In this document: in pieces, positions 1 through 8,169 of the stretch
Layout: every line of letters begins with the position of its first letter
How positions within the stretch are numbered: the stretch's first letter is position 1
From: Okibacterium fritillariae
Lineage (GTDB): Bacteria; Actinomycetota; Actinomycetes; Actinomycetales; Microbacteriaceae
DNA: 64,000 nt
Assembly: GCF_900167575.1 (NCBI RefSeq)
Contig: NZ_FUZP01000003.1
Span: forward strand, 186,001-250,000
Direction: 5' to 3'
Made by a program: the position numbers and the translations under genes
Notes under the pieces: generated by a model
The model's database searches: none
What the model was told of the DNA's origin: nothing
What the model saw: the letters and a program-made list of their open reading frames with translations, nothing else

Positions 1-2
1 CG

Positions 3-1004
3 CAGCTCTCCTCGCGCGTCAGCTCGGTGTTCACGATCATCAAGATCGCCATCGTGTTGTTCGTCATCGTGGTGGGCGCGTTCTTCATCCGCCCCGAGAA
101 CTACTCGCCGTTCATCCCGCCGGCCGTTCCCACCGAGGGCGGCGCAGCGGATGTCTGGACCCAATCACTCTTCGCCTTCGCCACGGGTGCGCAGCCCGCA
201 CAATACGGTTTCTTCGGACTCATCGCCGGAGCATCCCTCGTCTTCTTCGCCTTCATCGGCTTCGACGTCGTGGCCACGAGCGCCGAGGAGGTGCGCAACC
301 CGCAGAAGAACCTGCCGCGCGGAATCTTCGCGGGCCTCGGCATCGTCACCGTGCTCTACATCGGCGTCACCCTGGTGCTCACGGGCATGGTGCCCTACAC
401 GACCCTCGCCGAAGCCGACGATCCCTCGCTCAGCACGGCTTTCACGGCCGTCGGCGCGAACTGGGCCGCCGGCATCATCTCGGTCGGCATCCTCGTGGGC
501 CTCACCACCGTCATCATGGTGCTGCTGCTCGGCCTCGCGCGCGTGATCTTCGCCATGAGCCGCGACGGCCTGCTGCCCGGATGGCTGAGCAAGACGTCAT
601 CCAAGAGCAAGACGCCCATCCGCACGCAGATCATCGTCGGCGCCCTCGTGGCCGTCATCGCCGGCTTCACCGACGTCGGCGTGCTCGAAGAAATGATCAA
701 CATCGGCACACTGTCGGCGTTCGTGCTCGTGAGCATCGGCGTGGTCGTGCTGCGCAAGAAGCGGCCCGACCTGCCGCGCGCGTTCAAGGTTCCGCTGTCG
801 CCGTATCTGCCGATCCTGTCGGCCGCGCTCTGCCTGTGGCTCATGCTCGGGCTCACGACGCTCACGTGGGTGCGGTTCGCGGCGTGGCTGGCACTCGGCC
901 TCATCATCTACTTCACCTACAGCCGCCGTCACTCGCGCGTGGGCCTGGCCGAGAAAGCCGCGTCGGGCGCGTTGCGTGACGGGTCCACCGAGCCGCGGGC
1001 CTGA
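3..1004 (+). CDS. APC-family amino acid permease, C-terminal part
   Basis: The reading frame is open from the window edge, so the N-terminus is missing; about 333 residues are present. It has at least seven hydrophobic segments and the loop GFDVVATSAEEVRNPQ followed by LPRGI, typical of the cationic amino acid transporter (CAT/YfnA) branch of the APC superfamily. Members import amino acids with protons across the cytoplasmic membrane; the substrate cannot be read from this part. It ends with a short basic tail. The next gene begins 32 nt downstream on the same strand and need not be functionally linked. Confidence 0.88.
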   Translation, partial: QLSSRVSSVFTIIKIAIVLFVIVVGAFFIRPENYSPFIPPAVPTEGGAADVWTQSLFAFATGAQPAQYGFFGLIAGASLVFFAFIGFDVVATSAEEVRNPQKNLPRGIFAGLGIVTVLYIGVTLVLTGMVPYTTLAEADDPSLSTAFTAVGANWAAGIISVGILVGLTTVIMVLLLGLARVIFAMSRDGLLPGWLSKTSSKSKTPIRTQIIVGALVAVIAGFTDVGVLEEMINIGTLSAFVLVSIGVVVLRKKRPDLPRAFKVPLSPYLPILSAALCLWLMLGLTTLTWVRFAAWLALGLIIYFTYSRRHSRVGLAEKAASGALRDGSTEPRA

Positions 1005-1036
1005 TCGGGAATGCCGCGGGCGCGACATCCGTTTTC

Positions 1037-1954
1037 ATGAATATGAATACGTTTGAGGCGACCGTGCCCACGCCCGGCGACAAGCTCGCCGCCGACACCG
1101 CAATGGGCCCCGTGACACTGCTCGTGGCCGACCTGGATGGCATGACCGCCTACTACCGGGACGCCGTCACGCTGCGTGTGCTCAGCGCCGACCGACACAC
1201 CGTCACGCTCGGCCGCGGCACCACGCCCGTCGTCATCCTCGAGCACTCCCCCGCCCTGGCGCACGCGCCCAGCGGCTCGGCCGGGCTGTTCCACACCGCC
1301 ATCCTGTTCGACACGCAGGCGGCCCTCGCGGCATCCCTCTACTCGGTGGCGCGCCACGCGCCCGGAACCTTCACGGGCAGCGCCGACCACCTCGTCAGCC
1401 AGGCCTTCTACTTCACCGACCCCGAGGGCAACGGCGTCGAACTCTATTGGGACCGCGACCGCAGCACCTGGAGCTGGGTGCACGGCCAGGTCGAGATGGA
1501 CACCATCTTCCTCGACCCCAACCAGTACCTCGCCGACCACCTCACCGACGAGGCAGCCGACGCCCCGGGCGACGAGACGCTCTTCGGCGGCGCGCGCGTC
1601 GGCCACATCCACCTCTCGGTGGGGGATGTCGCCACCGCCCGCAGCTTCTACGTCGACACGCTCGGCTTCGACCAGACGGCGGCCGTCGGCAACACGGCCG
1701 TCTTCGTGTCGGCGGGCGGCTACCACCACCACATGGCCATGAACGTCTGGAACTCGCGCGGAGCCGGGCCGCGCATGCCCGCGCTCGGCCTCGGCCGCGT
1801 CGACATCGTCGTGCCCGACGGCGACGCGCTCGGCGCGCTGGGCGAGCGCCTGGCGCACTACCGCGTCGAGCGTCAGGACGACGGGCGCACCGTGAGCTTC
1901 GACGACCCGTGGAACAACCGCCTGTTCGTCACGACGGGCGCCGGCGCGGCCTAA
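1037..1954 (+). CDS. VOC-family protein, catechol-2,3-dioxygenase (CatE)-like
   Basis: This 305-residue protein has two vicinal-oxygen-chelate modules, about residues 20-130 and 185-300. The first contains GLFHTAILF and ELYWDRD; the second begins VGHIHLSVGDV and contains YHHHMAMNVW. These supply the histidines and glutamate expected for metal binding in type I extradiol dioxygenases, and the layout resembles Bacillus CatE. A role in ring cleavage of a catechol-like compound, or another metal-dependent glyoxalase-fold reaction, is inferred. The ATG at 1037 is followed by a second ATG two codons later; either could be used. Confidence 0.75.
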   Translation: MNMNTFEATVPTPGDKLAADTAMGPVTLLVADLDGMTAYYRDAVTLRVLSADRHTVTLGRGTTPVVILEHSPALAHAPSGSAGLFHTAILFDTQAALAASLYSVARHAPGTFTGSADHLVSQAFYFTDPEGNGVELYWDRDRSTWSWVHGQVEMDTIFLDPNQYLADHLTDEAADAPGDETLFGGARVGHIHLSVGDVATARSFYVDTLGFDQTAAVGNTAVFVSAGGYHHHMAMNVWNSRGAGPRMPALGLGRVDIVVPDGDALGALGERLAHYRVERQDDGRTVSFDDPWNNRLFVTTGAGAA

Positions 1955-2009
1955 GCGGGGCGTTCCCGCTGCACATTCGCAGCTTTGGGCGACCCCGGCC
2001 CCCTAGTGT

Positions 2010-3803
2010 GTGACCGTGACACAGGGCGGGGATGATCGGGAGGCGCGGCGCGGCGCGCGGTCCCCGTGGGCGATCGATCTGCTCGGCGTCCTCGTGGCCG
2101 TGCTTCTCACCCTGCTCGCGGTGCTGCATCTGCTGTCGACGTCGCGTTCGTGGCTGCTGTTCTTCGACGGCGACTCGGTCATCCTGCCGCTCTTCGAACG
2201 CTCGCTGCAGGCGGGGCAGCCCTTCGAATGGGCGATGTCGACGACGGTCTTCCTCATCGAGATCCCGGTCTACCTCGTGCTGGCGTTCCTCACGGCCACC
2301 CCGTTCGACGCCCTCACCGTGAACGCCGTCCTCAATCTCGTCGCCCTCTACGCACTGATCCGCCTGATCGCCGGGCTGAGCCTTCCGGGGCGCGGCTGCC
2401 GATTCGTCGTCGCGGCGAGTCTGCTGACGTTCGCCGTTCCGCTCGCCGCCACCCTGCTCGAGTCGACCACCAACGCCGACTCCTTGGAGCTCTTCTCGCT
2501 CCTCGCGACGACCACGTATTACTACCCCACCGTGCTCGCGATGCTCGTGGCGGCCTGGCTGCTGGCACGGCTCGTCGAGCGTGACGCACCGGCCGGCCCG
2601 GCCACCCGTGACGCGTCGAGACGTCGAGTGGCGCTGCTGGTGACTCTCGGCATCCTCACCGTCGTCAGTGTCACCTCGAACCCGCTTTATGGCGTGTGGA
2701 CGGCCGCGCCCGCCGTGGTCACGCTGCTCGCCCTGGCGGGTCTCGGCCGCATTCCCTGGCGCGCGGCGCTCACACCCGCGGTGATCCTGATCGCTGGGTG
2801 CTTCGGCGGCATGCTCGTGCGCAAACCGCTCGCCCCCTACCTCTCGATGGACCCGGCCAACTACCTGCACATCGGAGACATCCTCACACCCCTGCGGTTC
2901 TATGGCGCGGCGATCGTCGACATGTTCTCGCGTCCGGCAGGCATCATCGAGCTCGTTCTGCTGTCTGCCCTCGCCAGCGTCACGGTGGTGGCGGGCTTCG
3001 CCGCTCTCCGGATGCCGCAGTTGCCCGTGCGCCGACAACTCCTCTTTCTTCTCGCCGCCGTCACGGTGCTCGCGGTCGCGGTGGGCTCGGTGCTCGTCGG
3101 CACCAACGCCACCCGTTACCTCCAGCCCCTCGCGTTCGCGCCGCTGCTCGTGTTGCCCGCACTCGTGGGCCAGGGCCTCGACGCAGTGCGTCACGGGAAA
3201 AGCGTGCGTGCCTCATTCCCGAACCGGGGCGCTGCCGGGGCGCGGACCGCCGCACGCGTTCTCTCCCAGCCCGACGTCTCGACGCCCGCGCCCCCGCCGA
3301 GCGCGTCGACGACTCGCCGCGCGGCCCTCGGCCTGGTTCTCGTTGTCCTGCTGCTGGGCGGCATCACGGGCACGGGTGCTGCGGTCGCCGCGTCGGCGTC
3401 TCGGGCTCATCTGCCCGGCGCGGCCTGTCTCGAGGGATGGCTGGCCGGGCGCACGCTCACGGGGGCCGGCCAGTTCTGGGCTATCCGCGGGTTGAAAACC
3501 TATGGCGCACCCGACGTGCGTCTGGTGCAGATCGACGAATATCTGAATGCCCGACCGTGGATGGTGAACCTCGCCGATTACGACGGCACGCCGCTCTCCT
3601 ACCTCATCGTCGACGATCGTTCGGCATGGGGCGAAGAACTCGTCGACACCATGGGAGCGCCGCGCGCGAACATCTCGTGCGGCACCTACACGATCCTCGA
3701 CTACACGGGCACGCGCGGCGAGAGGGTCCTCACCACCCGCGTCACCGAATCGGCCACCCTGCAGCGCGTACAGCGGGGGTTCGAGTCCCGGCCGCACGGT
3801 TGA
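2010..3803 (+). CDS. Large polytopic membrane protein of unknown function
   Basis: The 597-residue product has about ten to twelve hydrophobic segments. Early loops contain FFDGDSVILPLFERSL, and a roughly 150-residue non-membrane C-terminal part follows the last segment near residue 460. The general plan (polytopic N-terminus, soluble C-terminus) recalls GT-C type lipid-linked sugar transferases, but I see no diagnostic motif and assign no function. A GTG start at 2010 is assumed; GTG at 2016 is also possible. The last codons (RGFESRP) overlap a tRNA T-arm-like sequence, discussed in the findings. Confidence 0.7.
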   Translation: MTVTQGGDDREARRGARSPWAIDLLGVLVAVLLTLLAVLHLLSTSRSWLLFFDGDSVILPLFERSLQAGQPFEWAMSTTVFLIEIPVYLVLAFLTATPFDALTVNAVLNLVALYALIRLIAGLSLPGRGCRFVVAASLLTFAVPLAATLLESTTNADSLELFSLLATTTYYYPTVLAMLVAAWLLARLVERDAPAGPATRDASRRRVALLVTLGILTVVSVTSNPLYGVWTAAPAVVTLLALAGLGRIPWRAALTPAVILIAGCFGGMLVRKPLAPYLSMDPANYLHIGDILTPLRFYGAAIVDMFSRPAGIIELVLLSALASVTVVAGFAALRMPQLPVRRQLLFLLAAVTVLAVAVGSVLVGTNATRYLQPLAFAPLLVLPALVGQGLDAVRHGKSVRASFPNRGAAGARTAARVLSQPDVSTPAPPPSASTTRRAALGLVLVVLLLGGITGTGAAVAASASRAHLPGAACLEGWLAGRTLTGAGQFWAIRGLKTYGAPDVRLVQIDEYLNARPWMVNLADYDGTPLSYLIVDDRSAWGEELVDTMGAPRANISCGTYTILDYTGTRGERVLTTRVTESATLQRVQRGFESRPHG

Positions 3804-3892
3804 GGCGGCGCTTGCTATCGGGTCTCCGTTTTCCGACCCGTGCCGCCGGTCGACCCCTCCCGCGTGAACACCGTGGCGCCGATCGGCCTCAC

Positions 3893-4189
3893 TCAGAGGT
3901 CGACGTCGTGCGCCGGCACGCTGCCGCTGTGCGCATCGAGGGAACCCATTTCGTCACGATGGGTCTCGGGCCGCTCGTTGTCCTCGGTGGACACCTGCGC
4001 GAGGGCGATCGGGATGTTGGGGCTGATGAGGATCTCGACGGGTTGCGGCTTGCCCTCCCCGAAGTTCACGGTCATCCAGCGGGGGCCGGTGCCGGCCAGG
4101 CCCTCTTCGATCGTCTTCTTCACCGCCTCGACGGTGGTTCGGGGCAGGGAGTAGTGCATTCCGCCATAGGCGATGTCGACGCGGCGCAT
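3893..4189 (-). CDS. Small conserved protein of unknown function (98 aa)
   Basis: Second gene of a two- or three-gene minus-strand cassette. The ATG at 4189 lies 8 nt after the stop codon of the upstream gene, and its Shine-Dalgarno AAGGAG overlaps that stop (TAAGGAG), so translation is probably coupled. The protein begins MRRVDIAYGG, has YSLP followed by an amphipathic helix, then W.TVNFGEG and a hydrophobic strand ILISPNIPIAL. The tail from about residue 68 is polar and acidic. No membrane segment or catalytic motif is visible. The family looks conserved among small proteins of this bacterial family; function unknown. Confidence 0.7.
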   Translation of the reverse strand: MRRVDIAYGGMHYSLPRTTVEAVKKTIEEGLAGTGPRWMTVNFGEGKPQPVEILISPNIPIALAQVSTEDNERPETHRDEMGSLDAHSGSVPAHDVDL

Positions 4190-4197
4190 GGGTCTCC

Positions 4198-4497
4198 TTA
4201 GGCGGCGGGTTCTTTGACCAGGTGCAGGCCGCCGGGCGAATTGGCCGTGGCCGTGAGCGCCTCGATCCACGCCTTGTTGATCTGCGGTGGCCGGCCGCCG
4301 AGGAACTTGTAGACAAGCGAGATGGTGGGGTCGAGCCACACCGTCGTGCGGCCATCGCCGATATCGGCGTCGTCCTTCCAGCTGAAGATGAAGGATTCGC
4401 GGCGGCGCAGCTTTGCGGTGATGACGATTTGCAAGTGAGCCAGCGTGCGGTCATCGAAATCGATCACCAGCGATGCGTCATAAGTGAGTTTTCCCAT
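4198..4497 (-). CDS. DUF7882-type small protein (99 aa)
   Basis: The protein starts MGKLTYD and contains FDDRTLAHLQI, KLRRRESF, FSW and TVWLDP, then W.EAL and GGLH. I recall this pattern as the DUF7882 family of Microbacteriaceae, often mislabelled 'ATP-dependent DNA ligase'; no ligase motif is present. A 145-residue paralogue lies at 18960-19397 with the same LAHLQI, KLRR, SW, TVWL and W.E.L landmarks. An in-frame start eight codons upstream exists, but MGKLTYD matches the family start. Role unknown. Confidence 0.75.
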   Translation of the reverse strand: MGKLTYDASLVIDFDDRTLAHLQIVITAKLRRRESFIFSWKDDADIGDGRTTVWLDPTISLVYKFLGGRPPQINKAWIEALTATANSPGGLHLVKEPAA

Positions 4498-4583
4498 GGC
4501 GTCTTTCCGTTCGTTGAGCACCCACGTTCCTCGCCTTCGGCGGTGAGCGCAATGGCATGCTCGAGTTTGATCAGGAACCCGTC

Positions 4584-4916
4584 TCAGACGTAGTCGTCGT
4601 CGACCGCCTCGACGTCGCCCTCGTCGAAGGGCCGCCCGGTGCCGACCGCGAGGTTCTTGACGAGCGCGTGCAGGGAGTCGACGAGTTCCTCGTCGACGAT
4701 CTCCTCTGCATTGTCTGTGTATGCCTCGGCGACGAGTTGGCTCGCCGGCCCGAGGAGGAGGTTGGCCCGCCCTTGCGTGCCGTCGTCGCGACGGATCGGG
4801 ATGTCCACTGTGGCGGATGAATTGCGCCGGGCGAGCGCTCCCGCGTAGGCGAGGACCGCCCGCGAAATGTCGGTGCCGGTGCGAAGGGTGTCATTCGCGT
4901 AGTAGATCATTTCCAT
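4584..4916 (-). CDS. Small conserved protein of unknown function (110 aa)
   Basis: The product begins MEMIYYANDTLRTG, followed by a helix (AVLAYAGALARR), a strand-rich middle (SATVDIPIRRDDG) and a hydrophobic-acidic second half ending in DEGDVEAVDDDYV. It is cytoplasmic by composition, with no membrane segment. It sits 86 nt upstream of the DUF7882-type gene on the same strand and probably belongs to the same small-protein cassette. No strong Shine-Dalgarno is seen; ATG at 4910 is an alternative start. Function unknown. Confidence 0.65.
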   Translation of the reverse strand: MEMIYYANDTLRTGTDISRAVLAYAGALARRNSSATVDIPIRRDDGTQGRANLLLGPASQLVAEAYTDNAEEIVDEELVDSLHALVKNLAVGTGRPFDEGDVEAVDDDYV

Positions 4917-5036
4917 CCCGACAGTCAACGACCGTGAACCGATCCTGACAACCCTCTTGCGTTTGCGGCCCGCGACCTGCTTCGCGGCCGTCCGTGCGCT
5001 GAACGCAGAGGGGGCGCGAACACCCTCGGACGATTC

Positions 5037-5074
5037 GACCTGGCTCGGCGATACCGGAATGATGAGACCAGGTC
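5037..5074. promoter_or_regulatory. Inverted repeat upstream of the 5093 gene
   Basis: GACCTGG (5037-5043) and CCAGGTC (5068-5074) form a perfect 7-bp inverted repeat with centres 31 bp apart, about three helical turns. It lies 18 bp before the GTG start at 5093. It could be a dyad operator, but with no repeated copy this is weak. Confidence 0.25.
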
Positions 5075-5092
5075 AACAGCGAGGGGCGCACC

Positions 5093-5944
5093 GTGAGCGA
5101 CGTACGACAACAATCCGATCCAGGTCTCGATGCCGCGCCGTCGTTCACACCGGGGCGGGCCGGCGGTGTCATCGCGGCGATCTTCATGCCGGTGGGGCTG
5201 CTCATCGGCTGGATCATCCAGTTCTCGGCGTTGCTGGCTCGCGACTTCAGCGGGGCGGGCGGCGACTCCGACGACGTCGTGCTGCTCGTCTGGTTTCTCG
5301 TCGGGGCAGCGGTCGGTGCCGGCATCCCGCTCGCGGTGCTCATCGTGACCGTGCGCGGCGTGCGACGAAACCCGAGGTTCTCGCGCATCGCGCTCGTCGC
5401 ATCGATAATCGTGCTCGTCTTCGCGGTGCCCTCGAACCTGATCCTGCTCGGATTCCAGATCCCTCAGGCGATCGACGAGGTGGTGTCGAAAGCTCAGCCG
5501 CCCACCGCGGCCGAGACCCACTTCTCGAACGGGAGCGCCGCCGCCGAGCTCAGGGAGTTGGGTGATCGCACGGTCGAGATCCTCGGCGGCGATCCCAGCA
5601 ATTCGTTCTCCCCGAATGGCCTCCCGGTGCGGGCTCTGGCCGAGGAGTGCACTCTCGAGAACTCGAAGCCCGGCACGAGCTGGAGGTACTCGTTCGCGGC
5701 CGAACTTCTGGTCGACGCGGATGGCGCACCCCTCGTGGCTGAGGGCGACGACAGGCTTCCGACCGCGACCGACGATCTCGATGGCGTGCGCGCGTATTGG
5801 GAATCGAAGGGCATCGCCTCCGAGGCCGACTCGGCGTCGGCGGCGGGCAACCAATTCGTTGCCCAGGCGGACTGGCTGGATACCTACTCCTACGCCCGCC
5901 CGGGCCCCGATGTGATCTTGACGACGATCTGTCTCGCCGACTGA
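5093..5944 (+). CDS. Membrane-anchored protein of unknown function (283 aa)
   Basis: The first 30 residues are cytoplasmic-like, then three hydrophobic segments follow at about 27-50, 62-85 and 100-125. A soluble domain of about 150 residues comes next and probably faces outside. It holds two cysteines (EECTLEN and TICLAD) that could form a disulfide. A GTG start with GCGAGGGG 8 nt upstream is assumed. No family is recognised. The facing gene hxlA ends 4 nt past its stop. Confidence 0.65.
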   Translation: MSDVRQQSDPGLDAAPSFTPGRAGGVIAAIFMPVGLLIGWIIQFSALLARDFSGAGGDSDDVVLLVWFLVGAAVGAGIPLAVLIVTVRGVRRNPRFSRIALVASIIVLVFAVPSNLILLGFQIPQAIDEVVSKAQPPTAAETHFSNGSAAAELRELGDRTVEILGGDPSNSFSPNGLPVRALAEECTLENSKPGTSWRYSFAAELLVDADGAPLVAEGDDRLPTATDDLDGVRAYWESKGIASEADSASAAGNQFVAQADWLDTYSYARPGPDVILTTICLAD

Positions 5945-5948
5945 CGAC

Positions 5949-6572
5949 CTACTTGATCTTGGCGCGCAGTGCCGCTGCGGCCGCTCCGACGTCGGGGGCG
6001 CTGTAGATCGCGCTGCCGGCGACGGCGACGTCGGCGCCCGACTCCTGCACCGACTCGATGGTGTCGACGGTGATTCCACCGGCGACCGAGAACGGCACGC
6101 CCGAGGACTTTCCGTCGGTCAGCAGCGTGCCGAACGTGAAGCCATCCTCGGCCTGCTCGTCGAGGCCCGCGTGCATCTCGACGAACTGGGCGCCGAGGGC
6201 CACGACCTCTTTGGCACGCGCGGACTTGTCGGCGACGCCGATGAGGTCGACGACGATGCCCTTGCCGTGCTTCGTGGCGGCCTTGACGGCTCCGACGATG
6301 GTGCTGTCGCCCGCGACACCGAGAACGGTCACGAGGTCGGCTCCGGCCTGGAAGGCGATGTCGGCTTCGAGCTCACCGGCATCCATCGTCTTGAGGTCGG
6401 CGAAGACGATCTTGTCGGGGTGGGCGTCCTTGATGGCCGTGATGGCGCTGAGGCCGGCGCTCTTGATGAGCGGGGTGCCGAGCTCGATGATGTCGACGTG
6501 CGGCGCGGCGGCGGCGGCCAACTCGAGGGCGGCGTCGGTCGTGAGGGTGTCCATGGCGAATTGCAGTTTCAT
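5949..6572 (-). CDS. hxlA: 3-hexulose-6-phosphate synthase
   Basis: A 207-residue TIM-barrel protein of the orotidine-phosphate decarboxylase superfamily. It has MKLQFAMDTL at the start, the VFADLKTMDAGELEADIAF motif carrying the conserved Asp-Lys-x-x-Asp, VVDLIGV, HAGLDEQ and the C-terminal phosphate-binding VAGGI and AVAGSAIY. The enzyme condenses formaldehyde with ribulose 5-phosphate, the first step of the ribulose monophosphate pathway. It is the distal gene of a pair with hxlB, 52 nt apart. In a non-methylotroph this pair usually detoxifies formaldehyde or supplies ribulose 5-phosphate by the reverse reaction. Confidence 0.92.
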   Translation of the reverse strand: MKLQFAMDTLTTDAALELAAAAAPHVDIIELGTPLIKSAGLSAITAIKDAHPDKIVFADLKTMDAGELEADIAFQAGADLVTVLGVAGDSTIVGAVKAATKHGKGIVVDLIGVADKSARAKEVVALGAQFVEMHAGLDEQAEDGFTFGTLLTDGKSSGVPFSVAGGITVDTIESVQESGADVAVAGSAIYSAPDVGAAAAALRAKIK

Positions 6573-6624
6573 TGTGTTCTTCCTTGACGGGTGTCGATGG
6601 ATGGAGGAGCGAGAAGCGTGAGCC

Positions 6625-7194
6625 CTACTCGAGGTTTGCGTGGCGCGGCCAGATGTCGTCGGCTGTCAGCCCCGATGCCTTCCACAGCTGGTGGAACACG
6701 GCGTCGCCGATCAGCACGACCGACTGCTCGAAGAGGCTGCCGGCGTATTGCGCCGAGGCCGTGCCGGATCGGTCGAGCTTGGTGGCGGCGGGGACGACGA
6801 TCGCGACGTCGGCGAGGTCCGCGAGGGGTGAGTCTGCCGCGGTCGTGATGGCCGCGATGCGCGCGGAGACCGACCGGGCCGTCTCGGCGGCGTGCACGAC
6901 GCTGCCGGTGGTGCCCGACCCGCTCGCGGTGAGCAGCACGTCACCCTCGCGGATGGCGGGCGTCGTGGTCTCACCGACGACGAAGACCGTCAGGCCCAGG
7001 TGCATGAGGCGCATGGCCGTCATCTGCAGCGCGAAGCCCGAGCGGCCGGCGCCCTGGACGAAGACGCGGTCTGCGTCGGAGAGCAAGTGTGCGACGGCCT
7101 CGAGCTGACGGTCGTCGATGCTGTCGGCGAGCGCGTCGAGTTCGGCCATGATGGCGGCCAGGGCGGTCGCTTCGGTGTCGGTGTCTGCGGGCAT
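6625..7194 (-). CDS. hxlB: 6-phospho-3-hexuloisomerase
   Basis: A 189-residue SIS-domain protein with the sugar-phosphate-binding GAGRSGFALQMTAMRLMHLG and SGSGTTGSVV, ending DIWPRHANLE as is usual for 6-phospho-3-hexuloisomerase. It converts hexulose 6-phosphate to fructose 6-phosphate and is coupled to HxlA. The ATG at 7194 is chosen because the 13 codons before it look like leader sequence and the SIS helix begins soon after. The gene is first in the operon and is divergent from the LuxR-type regulator at 7296, across about 100 bp holding repeated AGGGTGG motifs. Confidence 0.9.
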   Translation of the reverse strand: MPADTDTEATALAAIMAELDALADSIDDRQLEAVAHLLSDADRVFVQGAGRSGFALQMTAMRLMHLGLTVFVVGETTTPAIREGDVLLTASGSGTTGSVVHAAETARSVSARIAAITTAADSPLADLADVAIVVPAATKLDRSGTASAQYAGSLFEQSVVLIGDAVFHQLWKASGLTADDIWPRHANLE

Positions 7195-7230
7195 GACTCC
7201 AGTCTGCGAGGGTCGGCCCGCGCGTGCGGC

Positions 7231-7292
7231 CACCCTTTGGAACCGTTCGACCTACCCATTCGGACAGGGTGGGTCGCGAGAGTAGGGTGGGT
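7231..7292. promoter_or_regulatory. Candidate operator repeats between hxlB and its divergent regulator
   Basis: AGGGTGGGT occurs at 7266-7274 and 7284-7292 as an 18-bp-spaced direct repeat. CACCCT at 7231-7236 gives a related copy on the other strand, and CTACCCA lies at 7252-7258. The second copy includes TAGGGT (7283-7288), a plausible -10 box 7 nt before the ATG of the regulator, so binding could repress it. Confidence 0.4.
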
Positions 7293-7295
7293 GCC

Positions 7296-8135
7296 ATGAC
7301 GCCCGGCCTCGCTCCCGCACCCGATCCTGCCGAACTCGCCACGCGCGAGCTGCTCCTCGAGCACGCGCACACCGCCGCCGAGCAGGCCGACCGGCAAGCC
7401 CTCGCGCTCGAGTCGATCCTCGCGATCCTGCGATCGGGCCGCCTCTCCGACACGGCCGCGCGCACCATGGCCATCGATGTCGCCGCCGCCGCGCTCGTGC
7501 AGATCCGCGTCGCGACCGACGAGCAGCGCGAGGCCATGCTCGAACCCGTCGTCGGTGCGTTCGCGCGGCTCCAGGCCGACCTGCGCCCGCTGGCCCGGTT
7601 CGGCGACCTCGACGTGCAATTCGTCGAGCCGCCCGTCACCGGCCGGGCCCTGCCGGGTGAGGTCGCTCACGCCGCGCGCGCGATCGTGCGCAGCGCCGTG
7701 CTGGCGTTCGTCGACACCGGGGTCACGCGCCGCGTGCGCATCCAGTGGGACTGCGACGGCCTCAACCTGCTCATCGGCATCCGCGACGACGGCCGCGGCG
7801 AGCTCACGGCCCACGACGATTCGCTGCGGCCCATCGCCGAGCGGGTCACGGCCCTCGACGGCAAACTCAACGTGGCCTCGACACCGGGCTGGGGCTCCGA
7901 GCTCTCGATCGCCCTCCCCCTCGACCCGCCGGCCGAACCCGATCACCTCACGGATGTCGTGACCCTCAGCCCGCGCGAACGCGAGGTCCTGCGCCTTCTC
8001 GCCTCGGGCTCACGCAACAAAGACATCGCCCGCACGCTCGGGATCAGCGACAACACCGTCAAGTTCCACGTCTCAAACCTGCTCCGCAAGGCCGGCGCCC
8101 GCTCACGCGCCGAACTCGTCGCCCAGGCCCGTTAG
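7296..8135 (+). CDS. ATPase-like/LuxR-type transcriptional regulator
   Basis: The 279-residue protein has three parts. Residues 1-120 are helical with no recognised domain. About 125-212 resembles a histidine-kinase ATPase lobe, with IGIRDDGRG as G1 box and STPGWGSEL near its end. Residues 222-279 are a LuxR/NarL helix-turn-helix ([28 protein letters not shown]). There is no receiver domain or phospho-acceptor Asp site, and the usual N-box Asn is not evident, so ATP binding is uncertain. The position suggests control of hxlB-hxlA. There is no Shine-Dalgarno; the mRNA is probably leaderless. Confidence 0.75.
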   Translation: MTPGLAPAPDPAELATRELLLEHAHTAAEQADRQALALESILAILRSGRLSDTAARTMAIDVAAAALVQIRVATDEQREAMLEPVVGAFARLQADLRPLARFGDLDVQFVEPPVTGRALPGEVAHAARAIVRSAVLAFVDTGVTRRVRIQWDCDGLNLLIGIRDDGRGELTAHDDSLRPIAERVTALDGKLNVASTPGWGSELSIALPLDPPAEPDHLTDVVTLSPREREVLRLLASGSRNKDIARTLGISDNTVKFHVSNLLRKAGARSRAELVAQAR

Positions 8136-8169
8136 GCGCTTTCTTATCGCCGATGTCGGTCCCGAGACA

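Noticed and set aside
1929-3194. A 421-codon minus-strand open frame
   Set aside because: Antisense to the membrane protein gene, rich in Arg/Glu/Gly and without recognisable structure.
3720-3800. A possible tRNA gene at the end of the 2010-3803 gene
   Set aside because: Only the T-loop fits; the T stem has two mismatches and no acceptor pairing at normal length (the best CGTGCGG match is about 120 nt away).
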